Positions 26,770 to 36,887 of a stretch of DNA of 64,000 bases are shown one piece after another. The position numbers and the translations under genes were made by a program. Under the pieces are notes generated by a model. It was not told where the DNA came from. It searched no databases and was given only the letters and a program-made list of their open reading frames with translations. Source of the stretch: Chitinophagaceae bacterium C216 (GTDB taxonomy: Bacteria; Bacteroidota; Bacteroidia; Chitinophagales; Chitinophagaceae); contig CP144143.1 of NCBI GenBank assembly GCA_028485475.2, positions 1,550,001 through 1,614,000 on the forward strand, written 5' to 3'. Positions within the stretch are counted from its first letter, which is position 1. The number at the start of each line of letters is the position of its first letter.

Positions 26770-29700
26770 TTATTCAATAGTGATGCGCATCCCCTCGCTA
26801 TGAGCAGTGAACTCGGGCGCATACATACATTGAATACTGGTAATACCGTTGCTGAAGTTGCCAGTAACACTTGCATGTAAGCTATACTCAAATACATATG
26901 TACCCTTGGGAAGATAGTCGAAGAAGAAATGGGTGCCAGCGTCTTTTGTGGTTTCATAATAGCCTAGCCCACCTTGCCATTTGTATTGGCTTAAAACGTT
27001 TACGGGTTCCAGTGCTGAGGCTCTCATGTCTTTCATGTGTACGAACTCCATATCTCGATCTACTTTCAGCTCTATACGCACTTTGATTTTATCGCCTACT
27101 TTTATTTTGTCCTCTACCGTAATAGGCATTAATACAGGCCCTCGCTCTGTATTTCTTTCAATAAACAGCTTCTTATTGAGCTGTAGGGGGGTGGCCGCGG
27201 TGGTAATTTTGTCAAGATCTTCAAGGTACTGCCAATACACACTTCCCCAGGTTGGTAAGGAGGCATTAGATGGAGTTTGCTCCACGTTTACGGTTATATT
27301 GCCCATATCCGGTCTTACCTTATAACCTTCTATTACTTTTTGGAAATAACCTGTACCGGCTTCACTTTCTGTATTATCAAATGTAGTATTTCCGAGTGCA
27401 ACACTTACTTGTGGTGTTATACTTGTCCAGTCAGAGCCACGCAGTAAAAGTGCATACACTGCCTCGGCAGTGGCTTTTGTGCTTTCCCATTTGTTCGTTT
27501 GTTTATTCTTCAATAACCATGTTCTTAAATCATCGGCAGTTTTACTGTCTTTGGTGATTTCTTCAAATGCTTCTATAATCAATGATTGTGTTTCAATGGG
27601 TGCTTCATACCACCACCAGCTTCTGTATGTATTTTTATAATACATACCTAGCTCTTCATGTCGTATTGCCGTTTCATCTAAAGATTTTAAAATAGCTTTA
27701 GGTGTAATCTGATCATTATTTCTATGCAATGCCAGAGCAATCATTGCCTGCATATACTTATTTTGTTTTGTCCAAGTCTTTTGAGCTCGTTCAATAAGGT
27801 ATTTTACAACCGGCTCGGTAGCTGTCGGGATTTTGTTTTGCGGGAAGAAACTACGCATGTAGAGATAGTGAATGAAGATATAAGAAGGAGTATATCTCTC
27901 GAGGTTTATTTTGCTTTCTTTGAGCATGTCATACTCCCGTTTAATTCGTGCATCTACATAGGGTAAAGCTTTTTGTAAAATACGATTCAGATTGGCTTCC
28001 TGCACGCCACTTACTGCTTTTAATTTTTTAAGATGCCCGATTCCAGTCAAGATATACTGCGTGATATAAAGATTATCTAATCCGCCTTTAAACCAAGCGA
28101 AACCTCCATTGGGTGTTTGTAGTTCTTTTAACTTTTCATATGTCTTGTGTAGTGCTGCGTTCATTTTTATCAAATCGAAGAGCAGCGCTATATTTTTCTT
28201 TTGTTGAGATTCGTTTTTAGCAGCCAGTACCCATGGCGTTTCTTCCAGTAATATCGATTTTAATGTTTCATTTTTGTGAAGATTACTTAACAGGGCACTG
28301 CTATCCTGTGTCTGCCAATGTTCAAATATTTCTTTGATTTTAGGTATTTGATCTACGATGTGATGTGCTAGTGCATTAGCGAAATAACGATTCCAAGTTT
28401 GCTCGGAGCATTCGTAAGGATATTCCATCATATAAGGAAGTGCCTGCACAGCATACCATACCGGATTGGATGTATATTCAATTGTGAGAGATTGAGTAGT
28501 TAAAGTTTCGCTATTGCTGCTATTTATTAATTTATCGAACTTAAAGGTTCTCGAACCATTACCTCTCATATGGAGAGGCATAGCTTCTGTTACTAACATG
28601 CGGTTTGTTAGAACTGGAAGTATATTCTCTTCTCCATCACTCAAATTCTGTCCCTGGGCATTTACCGAATCTGTTTTAGCGATAATTCTCCAGGCGATTG
28701 CTTTATTAAAGTGATAGGGCACTTCGATAGGGAATTGTATAGCCTGACTTTCTCCTGCACCGAGGGTAAAGTATTGTTGCGGAATAACATTTTTAAACCA
28801 ACCATCGACAGTGTCGTAGGTTTCCGCATCAAATAACTGTAAAGAGGCAATGCCGGTAATTTCTTTATCAGAAAGATTTACCACTTTAGCGCTAAAATGT
28901 AGTTTATCTCCTTCTCTTAAAAATCTGGGTGGATTGGGTTGTACCATTAAATCTTTTTGTGTGATGATTTCGTGGGTGCTATATCCAAAAGCCAGATCCT
29001 TGGTGTGCGCAAGTGCTTGAAATTTCCACTTTGTAAGCGCTTCAGGAATGGTGAAGGTGAAGCTGATATTACCGTCCTTGTCTGTCTTCAGTTTGGGGAA
29101 GAAAAAGGCGGTTTCATTAAAGTTGGTACGTATTTGTATATTGTCGTTCTTGAGATGATCACTTTGTTGAGTATCGGGTAGCGGTGCTATTACTTCTTCA
29201 TTTTTTACTGTCGGGGCTTCACTCATATTTACAAATCCTTCGGCATTGCTGTCTACTGCTTTCGCCATGGCAAGACCAGATACTCTACCAGATAATACAT
29301 GATCAATGGTATTCTCGTATAAAATATTACTTGTAGATATGAATATAAATCTGTCGTACTCTTTTTTAAAGCTTTCTATTGATGTGGAATAGCTTCCTTT
29401 TTCATAAGCATCTACTTTTTTAAAATTTGAATATGCTGTCCAGTCAGTTCGGTTGTAATAGTTGTTCCATATGTATGGAACTTTCCAATGGTGAGGGTAG
29501 AACTGGTCTAAAGATGCGTCATACATACTTGCCATTACTTCTGCCAGTACTTTCTCCTTTTTATTGCCTGATATTTTGATAGTCCATTGTTCTTCGGATC
29601 CCGGTAGTGTTTTATCTCGGAATGTACTGTATTCAACTTTTAATTCTTTGTTAGACCAAGGAACAACTATTGTATGTTGCTTTTTGAAGAGTCTGTTATG

Positions 29701-32700
29701 CCTTACAAATACAAAGTTGACACCATAGCCACCTCGATCGTTTTCGGTTGCAGCAAACACAAATGTTTTATTTCCGTTGTTGAGTTTGTGGTAATCAAAT
29801 TGACTGTCTTCTTTTTGAATGTGTTTGATTAAAAAGATATCATTTGCAGCTGTGGTGAATTCGATATTTGCTTTTTCTCCAGGTTCTATTGTGCGTGGTG
29901 TAGATGTTTCTATATAGCTTAGAGCGTTTGAGTGTTGCTGTTTGCCATAGATTTCTATGTAACGAACATCTTTAATCTCGTTGCCATCACTATCTTGAGT
30001 GGTTACCTGTAGTGCGTATCGTCCTGGTTGTATTGCTTTTGTTGAGTGCAGTGTGAATATACCTGAATCTTCTGTCATGCCCGATTGCTGTAGTACCACT
30101 GCGCCTCTTTTCCAAGAATTTGGATCGTCTTCATTGTCATAAATGTCATTTGGAAAATTGTGTACATAAGTAGCCTTGTCGATTGCGAACTGATCAGGTT
30201 TTTCCCAGTAACGTGGGCGTAATAATCGTTGTTCGGGTATCAACTCCGTAATAGTTACTTGAATATTGGTTGGGACGAAATTGCCCGCCATATTTTCTGT
30301 ACGGATGTGCAAAGTTTTCAGACTATCTATGTGTACTTTTTCATCGATGGTTGTTTTCAGTAATATAGATTTGTACCCAGCTGATACATATTGGCTACCG
30401 CTTCGGGTTTCACCATTGATATCGGTAACATCCACATAGATTTTATAATGAAATACAGGGTCGGTTTTTTTATCCAGTTTTAAATCCGGAAGAGCTGTAA
30501 ATGAAATTTGGAAGAAACCTTTATCATCTGTACTAGTTGTGCCATGAGCGATTTGTGCCGAAGCTGTTCTGGGCCAGAACCAGCTACGTAATAACCAGGG
30601 ATAAGGAAAATAAACTTCTCGCACTATACGATATTTAACTTGTGCTCCACTGATATTGTTACCGGCATAAGCTTTCGCAAATCCAGTTACTTTTATTTCG
30701 TCATTTACCTTATAAGCTTCTTTAATCGCTTCAAACTCTACATAAAATTTAGGGCGCTTGTATTCTTCCACTCGGAAGGAAACGTTGCCATAATTTTTTT
30801 TAGTGCGAATGCTGAATAGCCCATTCAACCCGCTTGCGGGTAGTGTAAATTGCCCGCTAAAAGTACCATATTCATTTGTGGTAAGCTGAAGTGTGCTTAC
30901 TTTCTGCCCATTTGCACTGTAAAGTATGATGGAGTCTTTGTATCCTTCATATACGACCGCTTTTTTGCCATCACTTTGCTTTTTAATGACAAGTCCTTTA
31001 AAGTATACCGTTTGTCCCGGTCTGTAGATACTTCTATCGGTAAATAAAAAAATTTGGGGTTTGGTATCTGTAGTGTGGTTGTCAAAATTTGAATAGCTGT
31101 AATATGTGAAGTTGCTTTTCTCAAGAAAGAGTCTGTCATTTTCATGTTCTATTTCAAAAAGTAGCTCTTTTCTTTCATTTGGGTTTAAGTTGGATGTAAG
31201 AGTTATTGTAGCCTGTCCATCTTTATTTGTAATGTAACTACCCACTTTCTCTTTTCTTTGTTTTGATGTAGTGTAATTGTAACGCGATTGCCACAAGTGT
31301 ACTTTTGCATTAGATAAGGGGTGTCCTGTATTGCGATGTAAAACGAATATGTTGTTTTCAAATGTTACATAACTGATATTAGAGATATGAGTAAGAGCGG
31401 CCGCTAGAATATTATCCTTAGTGCTGAAATTATCTTCAATTGATGCAATAATAAAGTATTCTCCTATAGGTAATGGATCAATTTTGATTTCCACCAGATG
31501 TTCTTGTAGATCGTTAGTTTTAGGTAGTTCTTGAGCCCAACTTCTGATAGGGGTTTTATGGAGAAGACTGGACCAGATGGAATCTCTGTAGCTATAATCT
31601 GCAAAATCTTTTTTCAATGCTTCATTTGCTGAAATTATGCGTAGATGAATATTCTGAATGTTTTTATATCGAATTAGCATTCTGAAGGGTAAATCCGGAA
31701 TGTTGACGTTTTCCACCTCACAGCTAAGTTGTGGAGTAAGGAGTTGTTGTTTGAGGTTGTATGCATTGACCCAACCTTCACTTTTTTCTTGTTGCTTTAA
31801 AATAATAGCTGTTATTTCTCTGGCTTTTATGCGTTCGTAACGATAGGCGGTATCTTTATTGGGAGTATATTCTTTTCCTAAATCAGCATGCCATTCGGCC
31901 ATTAAAAAATATGCTTGAGCTGTGGCCGGTATATTCCCAAATTTTTGGGTAATCTGTTTTAAAGCATGATAATAGAGAATATCATTTAAGTTAGCAGGGG
32001 AAGTGGTAATTGGTAATTCGGGATAAGAAGATATACTTTTAGTAATGACGTGTATGGCCCCGTTTAAGGCTTTGTTACCGTATAGTGCAACAGCTTCTTG
32101 AGGAGGAATGATTTGAACCGATTCGATCAAATCCATCGGCATATCTAGAGCGTGAACGGGTTGTCCATCTACTATATAGAATGAACGGGTATGATCTTCG
32201 GGAACTACAAAATGGGATCGTACAAATTGTAATCGTTTCAGATCTACGTCTATTAGAGCATCCGGTTTGGGATCATTTAAGTGAAAGCGTATCAATTTCT
32301 GATAAATTAGTAGCGCTACGTATTTAGGTGCAGTAGAATCGGTCGTAAGTAATTCGGTATTTGCAAAGGCGGTGGCAGGAGCAAAAGCATCAGCTTGTTT
32401 GATTTCGAATTTATTTTCTGGTTGGATGATCTCTATTTCGTCGTTTTCAAAATAATCTAATGCTTCATGAGCCAAAAGGTCAAATAGGGTGGGTCTTAAA
32501 TGTCGACTGTTGCCTTTCTGGATGAGAGCATCGTACGGCTCAAGTTTTGTTTGCTGAAGTTGTTTTGAGTTTTGTAATGAAGCGAGATATAATTCAGTAA
32601 TTTTTTTATGAAAATCTTCGGCACTCCATGTGGCTATGTCATCTTTTTGATATGTGGGGGTATTCGTTCTATTGTATAATTTGTATCGGATGTCTTGAAA

Positions 32701-33057
32701 AAATTCCCAGTAAAGCGTTGCGAGATAATTTCGAAGTATGGATGCTGCGGGTTCTGTGCTTTGGGTGATTTCATCTTCTATTTCTTTGATGCTTTTTTCC
32801 AGATTGTCTTCGCGATTCTCATCTTGTAGTTGTGTAATATACATCAGCGATTTAATCACTTGTGCATCTTGTTTTTGGGCCTTGGCTTTTTGGTATATAT
32901 CTTTTACTATCTTTAAGGCAGAGGTAGGGCGTCCTTCCTCTATCAATTTTTCTACATTCAGCCAGTCCGTTTTGTAGTATTCAGTTTGAGCATTACTTTT
33001 CATCACGGTAAAAATTATAATGGTCAGGATTATGATGGTATGTAAAGATTTTTTCAT
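26770..33057 (-). CDS. Alpha-2-macroglobulin-like protein with SusC-plug-like segments
   Basis: A giant exported protein of 2095 residues. The frame is open from a TTG at 33099, but the ATG at 33057 begins a signal peptide (MKKSLHTIIILTIIIFTVM, then SNAQ). An N-terminal helical region (about 25-300) leads to a plug-like stretch, VDGQPVHALDMPMDLIESV and ALYGNKALNGAIHVITK, near 290-335. Macroglobulin domains follow: FTDRSIYRPGQTVYFKG near 675, then FFFPKLKTDKDGNISFTFT near 1310. A second plug-like motif, DHVLSGRVSGLAM, is near 1250. The toroid domain begins with YPYECSEQTW near 1545, where Cys and Gln of a thioester (CxEQ) are present. Expected role: trapping foreign proteases in the periplasm or at the surface. 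No penicillin-binding protein neighbour is seen. Confidence 0.85.
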   Translation of the reverse strand: MKKSLHTIIILTIIIFTVMKSNAQTEYYKTDWLNVEKLIEEGRPTSALKIVKDIYQKAKAQKQDAQVIKSLMYITQLQDENREDNLEKSIKEIEDEITQSTEPAASILRNYLATLYWEFFQDIRYKLYNRTNTPTYQKDDIATWSAEDFHKKITELYLASLQNSKQLQQTKLEPYDALIQKGNSRHLRPTLFDLLAHEALDYFENDEIEIIQPENKFEIKQADAFAPATAFANTELLTTDSTAPKYVALLIYQKLIRFHLNDPKPDALIDVDLKRLQFVRSHFVVPEDHTRSFYIVDGQPVHALDMPMDLIESVQIIPPQEAVALYGNKALNGAIHVITKSISSYPELPITTSPANLNDILYYHALKQITQKFGNIPATAQAYFLMAEWHADLGKEYTPNKDTAYRYERIKAREITAIILKQQEKSEGWVNAYNLKQQLLTPQLSCEVENVNIPDLPFRMLIRYKNIQNIHLRIISANEALKKDFADYSYRDSIWSSLLHKTPIRSWAQELPKTNDLQEHLVEIKIDPLPIGEYFIIASIEDNFSTKDNILAAALTHISNISYVTFENNIFVLHRNTGHPLSNAKVHLWQSRYNYTTSKQRKEKVGSYITNKDGQATITLTSNLNPNERKELLFEIEHENDRLFLEKSNFTYYSYSNFDNHTTDTKPQIFLFTDRSIYRPGQTVYFKGLVIKKQSDGKKAVVYEGYKDSIILYSANGQKVSTLQLTTNEYGTFSGQFTLPASGLNGLFSIRTKKNYGNVSFRVEEYKRPKFYVEFEAIKEAYKVNDEIKVTGFAKAYAGNNISGAQVKYRIVREVYFPYPWLLRSWFWPRTASAQIAHGTTSTDDKGFFQISFTALPDLKLDKKTDPVFHYKIYVDVTDINGETRSGSQYVSAGYKSILLKTTIDEKVHIDSLKTLHIRTENMAGNFVPTNIQVTITELIPEQRLLRPRYWEKPDQFAIDKATYVHNFPNDIYDNEDDPNSWKRGAVVLQQSGMTEDSGIFTLHSTKAIQPGRYALQVTTQDSDGNEIKDVRYIEIYGKQQHSNALSYIETSTPRTIEPGEKANIEFTTAANDIFLIKHIQKEDSQFDYHKLNNGNKTFVFAATENDRGGYGVNFVFVRHNRLFKKQHTIVVPWSNKELKVEYSTFRDKTLPGSEEQWTIKISGNKKEKVLAEVMASMYDASLDQFYPHHWKVPYIWNNYYNRTDWTAYSNFKKVDAYEKGSYSTSIESFKKEYDRFIFISTSNILYENTIDHVLSGRVSGLAMAKAVDSNAEGFVNMSEAPTVKNEEVIAPLPDTQQSDHLKNDNIQIRTNFNETAFFFPKLKTDKDGNISFTFTIPEALTKWKFQALAHTKDLAFGYSTHEIITQKDLMVQPNPPRFLREGDKLHFSAKVVNLSDKEITGIASLQLFDAETYDTVDGWFKNVIPQQYFTLGAGESQAIQFPIEVPYHFNKAIAWRIIAKTDSVNAQGQNLSDGEENILPVLTNRMLVTEAMPLHMRGNGSRTFKFDKLINSSNSETLTTQSLTIEYTSNPVWYAVQALPYMMEYPYECSEQTWNRYFANALAHHIVDQIPKIKEIFEHWQTQDSSALLSNLHKNETLKSILLEETPWVLAAKNESQQKKNIALLFDLIKMNAALHKTYEKLKELQTPNGGFAWFKGGLDNLYITQYILTGIGHLKKLKAVSGVQEANLNRILQKALPYVDARIKREYDMLKESKINLERYTPSYIFIHYLYMRSFFPQNKIPTATEPVVKYLIERAQKTWTKQNKYMQAMIALALHRNNDQITPKAILKSLDETAIRHEELGMYYKNTYRSWWWYEAPIETQSLIIEAFEEITKDSKTADDLRTWLLKNKQTNKWESTKATAEAVYALLLRGSDWTSITPQVSVALGNTTFDNTESEAGTGYFQKVIEGYKVRPDMGNITVNVEQTPSNASLPTWGSVYWQYLEDLDKITTAATPLQLNKKLFIERNTERGPVLMPITVEDKIKVGDKIKVRIELKVDRDMEFVHMKDMRASALEPVNVLSQYKWQGGLGYYETTKDAGTHFFFDYLPKGTYVFEYSLHASVTGNFSNGITSIQCMYAPEFTAHSEGMRITIE

Positions 33058-33154
33058 GTTTTTCAATAAACTTTTAAGATTCCGTTTCAATTGATGCAAA
33101 AAAATTAAAACTGCATAAAAGAAAGCTTGTATTTTTATGAAATAACGTATAACT

Positions 33155-34018
33155 ATGGTTCGCTATTTATTAAGTATAGTGCTTTTTCTTTTTTTCACTT
33201 CGTTTGGTAATGCCCAGTATTACGACTCGGTGTGTGTAGTAAATGCACCTTGGAAGGTGGAAAAACTGGGTCCTAAAGTAAAGTTATATCATTATCACTT
33301 CACTAATGGCAAATTATTTAAAGCCAATCAGCATATTAGTTTTATAGTGGCGAAGAATAAGAGGGCTTGGTATGAGTTTGCCATGGCGGCCGAACCTCGA
33401 CAATTGCGTACCGTAAGTGATTTTGCTGGACAATATGAGGCGATAGGGGCTATTAATGGTAACTTTTTCGATATGAAGAATGGAGGTGCTGTGGACTTCA
33501 CAAAAGTGAACGGAGATGTTATCAATACAAATAAGCCGGGTAAAAATGGAAAACCGGAGTTCCACCAAAAGGCTGCTGTGGTAATTGACGATAAAGGAAG
33601 TATCGGGATTAAAAAATGGGATGGGCTAGTAAACTGGGATGAGTGGTTGAAAGAGCCACATGTGATGTTTACCGGGCCTTTGTTACTCCTAGATAGACAA
33701 ATAGAGAAACTGGACTCGAATAGTTTTAATGTAACCAGACACCCGCGTACTGCTGTTGGTATTGCGAAAAGAGGAAAAGTGATTATGCTGGTGGTGGACG
33801 GCCGTCATACTAATTCGGCGGGGATGAGTCTTTTTGAGCTCACCAAGGTGATGCGCTGGTTGGGATGTGTCAGTGCTATCAATTTAGATGGGGGAGGGTC
33901 CTCTACTTTATGGGTAAAAGGAAAAGGTGTTGTAAATTATCCCTCCGATAACAAAAAATGGGACCATGAGGGTGAAAGGAAAGTTGCTAATATCTTATAT
34001 TTGAAAAAACGTAAATAA
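33155..34018 (+). CDS. Secreted phosphodiester glycosidase (NAGPA domain) family protein
   Basis: 287 residues with a signal peptide, MVRYLLSIVLFLFFTSFGNA. The rest is the NAGPA domain: AIGAINGNFFDMKNGGAVDF, RHPRTAVGIAKRGKVIMLVV with DGRHTNSAGMSLFELTKVM, and SAINLDGGGSSTLWVKGKG, whose DGGGSS is the family hallmark. The domain hydrolyses phosphodiester-linked sugars; bacterial members act on exopolysaccharide or wall polymers. It diverges from the alpha-2-macroglobulin gene and is followed by a bidirectional terminator. Confidence 0.87.
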   Translation: MVRYLLSIVLFLFFTSFGNAQYYDSVCVVNAPWKVEKLGPKVKLYHYHFTNGKLFKANQHISFIVAKNKRAWYEFAMAAEPRQLRTVSDFAGQYEAIGAINGNFFDMKNGGAVDFTKVNGDVINTNKPGKNGKPEFHQKAAVVIDDKGSIGIKKWDGLVNWDEWLKEPHVMFTGPLLLLDRQIEKLDSNSFNVTRHPRTAVGIAKRGKVIMLVVDGRHTNSAGMSLFELTKVMRWLGCVSAINLDGGGSSTLWVKGKGVVNYPSDNKKWDHEGERKVANILYLKKRK

Positions 34019-34055
34019 TATTTATTCGCGAAAGTCAACTTCAACTAACTGCTAG

Positions 34056-34094
34056 AAAAAATGCCGAAGGGTAAAAATCCTCGGCATTTTTATT
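34056..34094. terminator. Bidirectional terminator
   Basis: AAAAATGCCGA / TCGGCATTTTT with a loop of 10-12 bases, between the phosphodiester glycosidase and purU genes, which converge. Confidence 0.85.
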
Positions 34095-34097
34095 TGA

Positions 34098-34928
34098 TTA
34101 ATTATCAAATACAATTGTTTTGTTGTGGTATACGAGTACTTTATCCTGTAATACCAATTGCAGAGCATGTGCCAGCACCGATTTCTCTATTTCTCTTCCG
34201 AGTTTTACCATATCTCTTACCGAATGTGCGTGATTTACCGGAATTGTTTGCTGGGCAATAATGGGCCCTTCATCCAATACATTGGTGACAAAATGTGCAG
34301 TGGCCCCGATGAGTTTTACTCCACGCTCATGAGCCTGTTTGTACGGATGAGCTCCTACAAATGCCGGCAAGAATGAATGGTGAATATTGATGATTTGAGA
34401 CGGGTATTGTTGTACAAACTCTGGTGAGAGGATGCGCATGAACTTGGCTAGCACGATATAGTCAAATTTGTATTGAGCAAGTGTTTGCAAAATTTCCTGT
34501 TCAAATACATGTTTTTCTTTGCCTTCATGCGTGATGTAGTGAAAAGGAATATCAAATTTTTCGGTGAGTGACTGTAAAATGTCATAGTTCCCTATGACAC
34601 ATTCTACTGAAGCTCCAAGTGTGTTAAAATAATTGCGCAGTAGAATATCTCCTAGGCAATGGTATTCCTTTGTTACCAGAACCGCAATTTTCTTCTTGAC
34701 ATAAGGGCGTATGCTGATTTCTGTATCTGCAGGTAAGCGGTTCTTAATTTGATTTTGGAGTTGTTCTAAATCGGTCTCTCCACTAACTTCCACACGAATA
34801 TAAAAGCGATTTTCATCTACATGAACATACTCCTTCATGGATACGATATTTAGATTAGCGGCGGCCATGATAGCCGCAATATCTGCCACTAGTCCTACTC
34901 TGTCGCTACATTGTAATAGTATAACCAT
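34098..34928 (-). CDS. purU: Formyltetrahydrofolate deformylase
   Basis: Hydrolyses 10-formyl-THF to THF and formate. It has 276 residues: an N-terminal ACT domain (about 1-85, VILLQCSDRVGLVADIAAIM) and a formyltransferase-type domain with FMRILSPEFVQQYPSQIINIHHSFLP in two parts near residue 160, the NIHHSFLPAF loop, HPYKQAHERGVKLIGATAHF and the catalytic Asp region LDEGPIIAQQ. The last gene of the minus-strand run with the heptose genes; it is 43 bases from the upstream fusion gene, so they may be co-transcribed. Confidence 0.93.
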   Translation of the reverse strand: MVILLQCSDRVGLVADIAAIMAAANLNIVSMKEYVHVDENRFYIRVEVSGETDLEQLQNQIKNRLPADTEISIRPYVKKKIAVLVTKEYHCLGDILLRNYFNTLGASVECVIGNYDILQSLTEKFDIPFHYITHEGKEKHVFEQEILQTLAQYKFDYIVLAKFMRILSPEFVQQYPSQIINIHHSFLPAFVGAHPYKQAHERGVKLIGATAHFVTNVLDEGPIIAQQTIPVNHAHSVRDMVKLGREIEKSVLAHALQLVLQDKVLVYHNKTIVFDN

Positions 34929-34971
34929 CTTACTTTATTAGCTTTAATGTTAGTTGAGCTATATTCACTCT

Positions 34972-36267
34972 TTAAATCTGATCAACAAAGGCTTTTAGAC
35001 TTTCGAACAGCAAATCTATATCAGAATGCGGTAATGTAACATTTTTATTGGTTGTAGTTACGAAAACCGTGTACATGCCCGCATAGCGTCCAAATTTCAT
35101 ATCACTAAGACTATTACCTACGATAATGCATTTCTCCGGCTGAATGTCAGGAAAGTCCCGAATAGCCTGAAAAGCCATGCCCGGATTCGGTTTACGGTAA
35201 AATGCCAGGTCATCGATATCGGTACAGTAATAAATGCGCTCAATATTTCCTCCGACTTGCTTTACGCTTTGCAGCATTTTTTCATTCATGGTTATGAGAT
35301 CCTCGTGTTGGATAATACCTCTGCCTACGCCACGCTGATTGGTGACAACAATAATACGTTTAAACTTGTCGGAAAGCTTTTTGAATAATGCGGGCGCCCC
35401 TTTTGTGAATACGAATTCATCGGGGGTTGTGATATAGTCTCCCGGCTTGTCTTCATTAATCACCCCGTCTCTGTCGAGAAAAAGTGTCCAGTCATCATGG
35501 ATGTCTGATAAATTCAATAGAGGCCTAGCAAATTCTTGCTGTGCACGGTTATAATCTTCAGGAATACCGATATCGATAAAATAAGCATCTTGTTCTACTC
35601 CTGAGAACTTTTTATCAGTAATAAACCGCTCCAAATAATCCTTTTCAAAGGAAAATTTTGTGGGAAATAGTTTTTGTAAAAAACTTTCTTTATTAATAAG
35701 GTATACGCCTGCGTTGATCAGTCCTTGAGCGTAATATTGTTTTTCCTTAAAATGCGTAATAGTATTGTCTCCGGCCAGCGCTACCACTCCATATCTATCA
35801 AAGTGCAGCATGGGTTTTAATGCCAGCGTACATGCTGCATTGGATGTAAGATGTTGCTGCAACATTTTTGCTGCATCAAAACGGAATAGGGTATCCCCAT
35901 TAACGATAAAAATGTTCTCTGTTTTTGTTTTCTGCAAAGCAAATTGAATGGCACCTCCGGTTCCCAGAGGTTCATCTTCGATAACGCATTCATAGTCCAG
36001 CGTGGGATATTCTGCTTGAAGCCAGTTCAGGATGGCCTCATGCATATATCCTAGACTAAAAATTAGTCGACTGATTCCCTGCATGCGCAGATGATTAATA
36101 ACGTAGTATAGAAAAGGTCTCCCTGCTACAGGTGCCATACATTTGGGTAAATCAGGAACGGCACTTCGTAGGCGTGTACCCAAACCTCCAGCTAGAATAA
36201 TGGCTTCGGTCTGTTGTAGATTCTTAACCGTAAGATGTTGCTGTTGGCTCATCAAAAACATTCCCAT
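34972..36267 (-). CDS. Bifunctional heptose-1-phosphate nucleotidyltransferase / heptose-bisphosphate phosphatase (HddC-GmhB-like fusion)
   Basis: Two domains in one chain. The N-terminal NTP-transferase (about residues 20-245) has AIILAGGLGTRLRSAVPDL with PKCMAPVAGRPF, like HddC guanylyltransferases. The C-terminal HAD phosphatase (about 260-430) has FLDRDGVINEDKPGDY, VVTNQRGVGRG and YRKPNPGM, like GmhB, but lacks the Cys/His zinc loop usual before the RKPKPGM motif. The frame is open from a TTG at 36297; the first ATG (36267) lies 7 bases after the gmhA stop and is chosen, though 36261 or 36252 are possible. With gmhA and hddA beside it, the pathway to GDP-D-glycero-alpha-D-manno-heptose is nearly complete. 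Nucleotide specificity is inferred from context. Confidence 0.82.
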   Translation of the reverse strand: MGMFLMSQQQHLTVKNLQQTEAIILAGGLGTRLRSAVPDLPKCMAPVAGRPFLYYVINHLRMQGISRLIFSLGYMHEAILNWLQAEYPTLDYECVIEDEPLGTGGAIQFALQKTKTENIFIVNGDTLFRFDAAKMLQQHLTSNAACTLALKPMLHFDRYGVVALAGDNTITHFKEKQYYAQGLINAGVYLINKESFLQKLFPTKFSFEKDYLERFITDKKFSGVEQDAYFIDIGIPEDYNRAQQEFARPLLNLSDIHDDWTLFLDRDGVINEDKPGDYITTPDEFVFTKGAPALFKKLSDKFKRIIVVTNQRGVGRGIIQHEDLITMNEKMLQSVKQVGGNIERIYYCTDIDDLAFYRKPNPGMAFQAIRDFPDIQPEKCIIVGNSLSDMKFGRYAGMYTVFVTTTNKNVTLPHSDIDLLFESLKAFVDQI

Positions 36268-36274
36268 TGATATG

Positions 36275-36850
36275 TTATCCAAAAATTCTTTCTTCAACCA
36301 GCTGACAAATAATATGCCCTAGCAACATATGGCTTTCCTGTATGCGAGGGGTATCAGTAGCAGGTATATTAATGAGGTAATCACTCAGGTCTTTCATGGC
36401 ACCACCTGTGCTACCTGTAAATCCTACTGTAATCATGCCTTTGGCTCGTGCAGTTTCAAAGGCTTGTACAACATTTTTAGAATTTCCGGAGGTACTGAGG
36501 CCAATTAGTACATCGCCGGGTTTCCCCAATCCCTGAATCAGCCTTGCATAAATAAGATCAAAACTGTAGTCATTTGCTACAGCTGTGAGGTAGGAGGTGT
36601 TGCAATGTAATGCTTCTGCAGGCAGTGCTTTTCTATCTTTATAAAATCTTCCGCTGAACTCTGCTGCCAAGTGTTGAGCATCTGCAGCGCTACCGCCATT
36701 GCCGCAAAAGTAAACGGTGTTGCCACTCTGAAATGCCGCTACAATAGCGTCGGTTACATTGCTTACGATTTGCAATAATGCTTCGTTTTGCAACACTTGC
36801 TGCTTTGTGAATATAGATGCCTGAATAAGTTCCTGTATCTGTTGTTTCAT
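36275..36850 (-). CDS. gmhA: Sedoheptulose 7-phosphate isomerase
   Basis: First step of nucleotide-heptose synthesis: sedoheptulose 7-phosphate to D-glycero-D-manno-heptose 7-phosphate. The 191-residue SIS-domain protein has CGNGGSAADAQHLAAEF (about residues 49-65), LSTSGNSKNVVQAFETA and the C-terminal IQESHMLLGHIICQLVEE, which holds the catalytic His-rich helix. It lies 37 bases after hddA and just before the fusion gene, in one operon. Confidence 0.94.
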   Translation of the reverse strand: MKQQIQELIQASIFTKQQVLQNEALLQIVSNVTDAIVAAFQSGNTVYFCGNGGSAADAQHLAAEFSGRFYKDRKALPAEALHCNTSYLTAVANDYSFDLIYARLIQGLGKPGDVLIGLSTSGNSKNVVQAFETARAKGMITVGFTGSTGGAMKDLSDYLINIPATDTPRIQESHMLLGHIICQLVEERIFG

Positions 36851-36887
36851 TAAAAATGAATTTGTATTATGATATTTGCCTGCTAAG

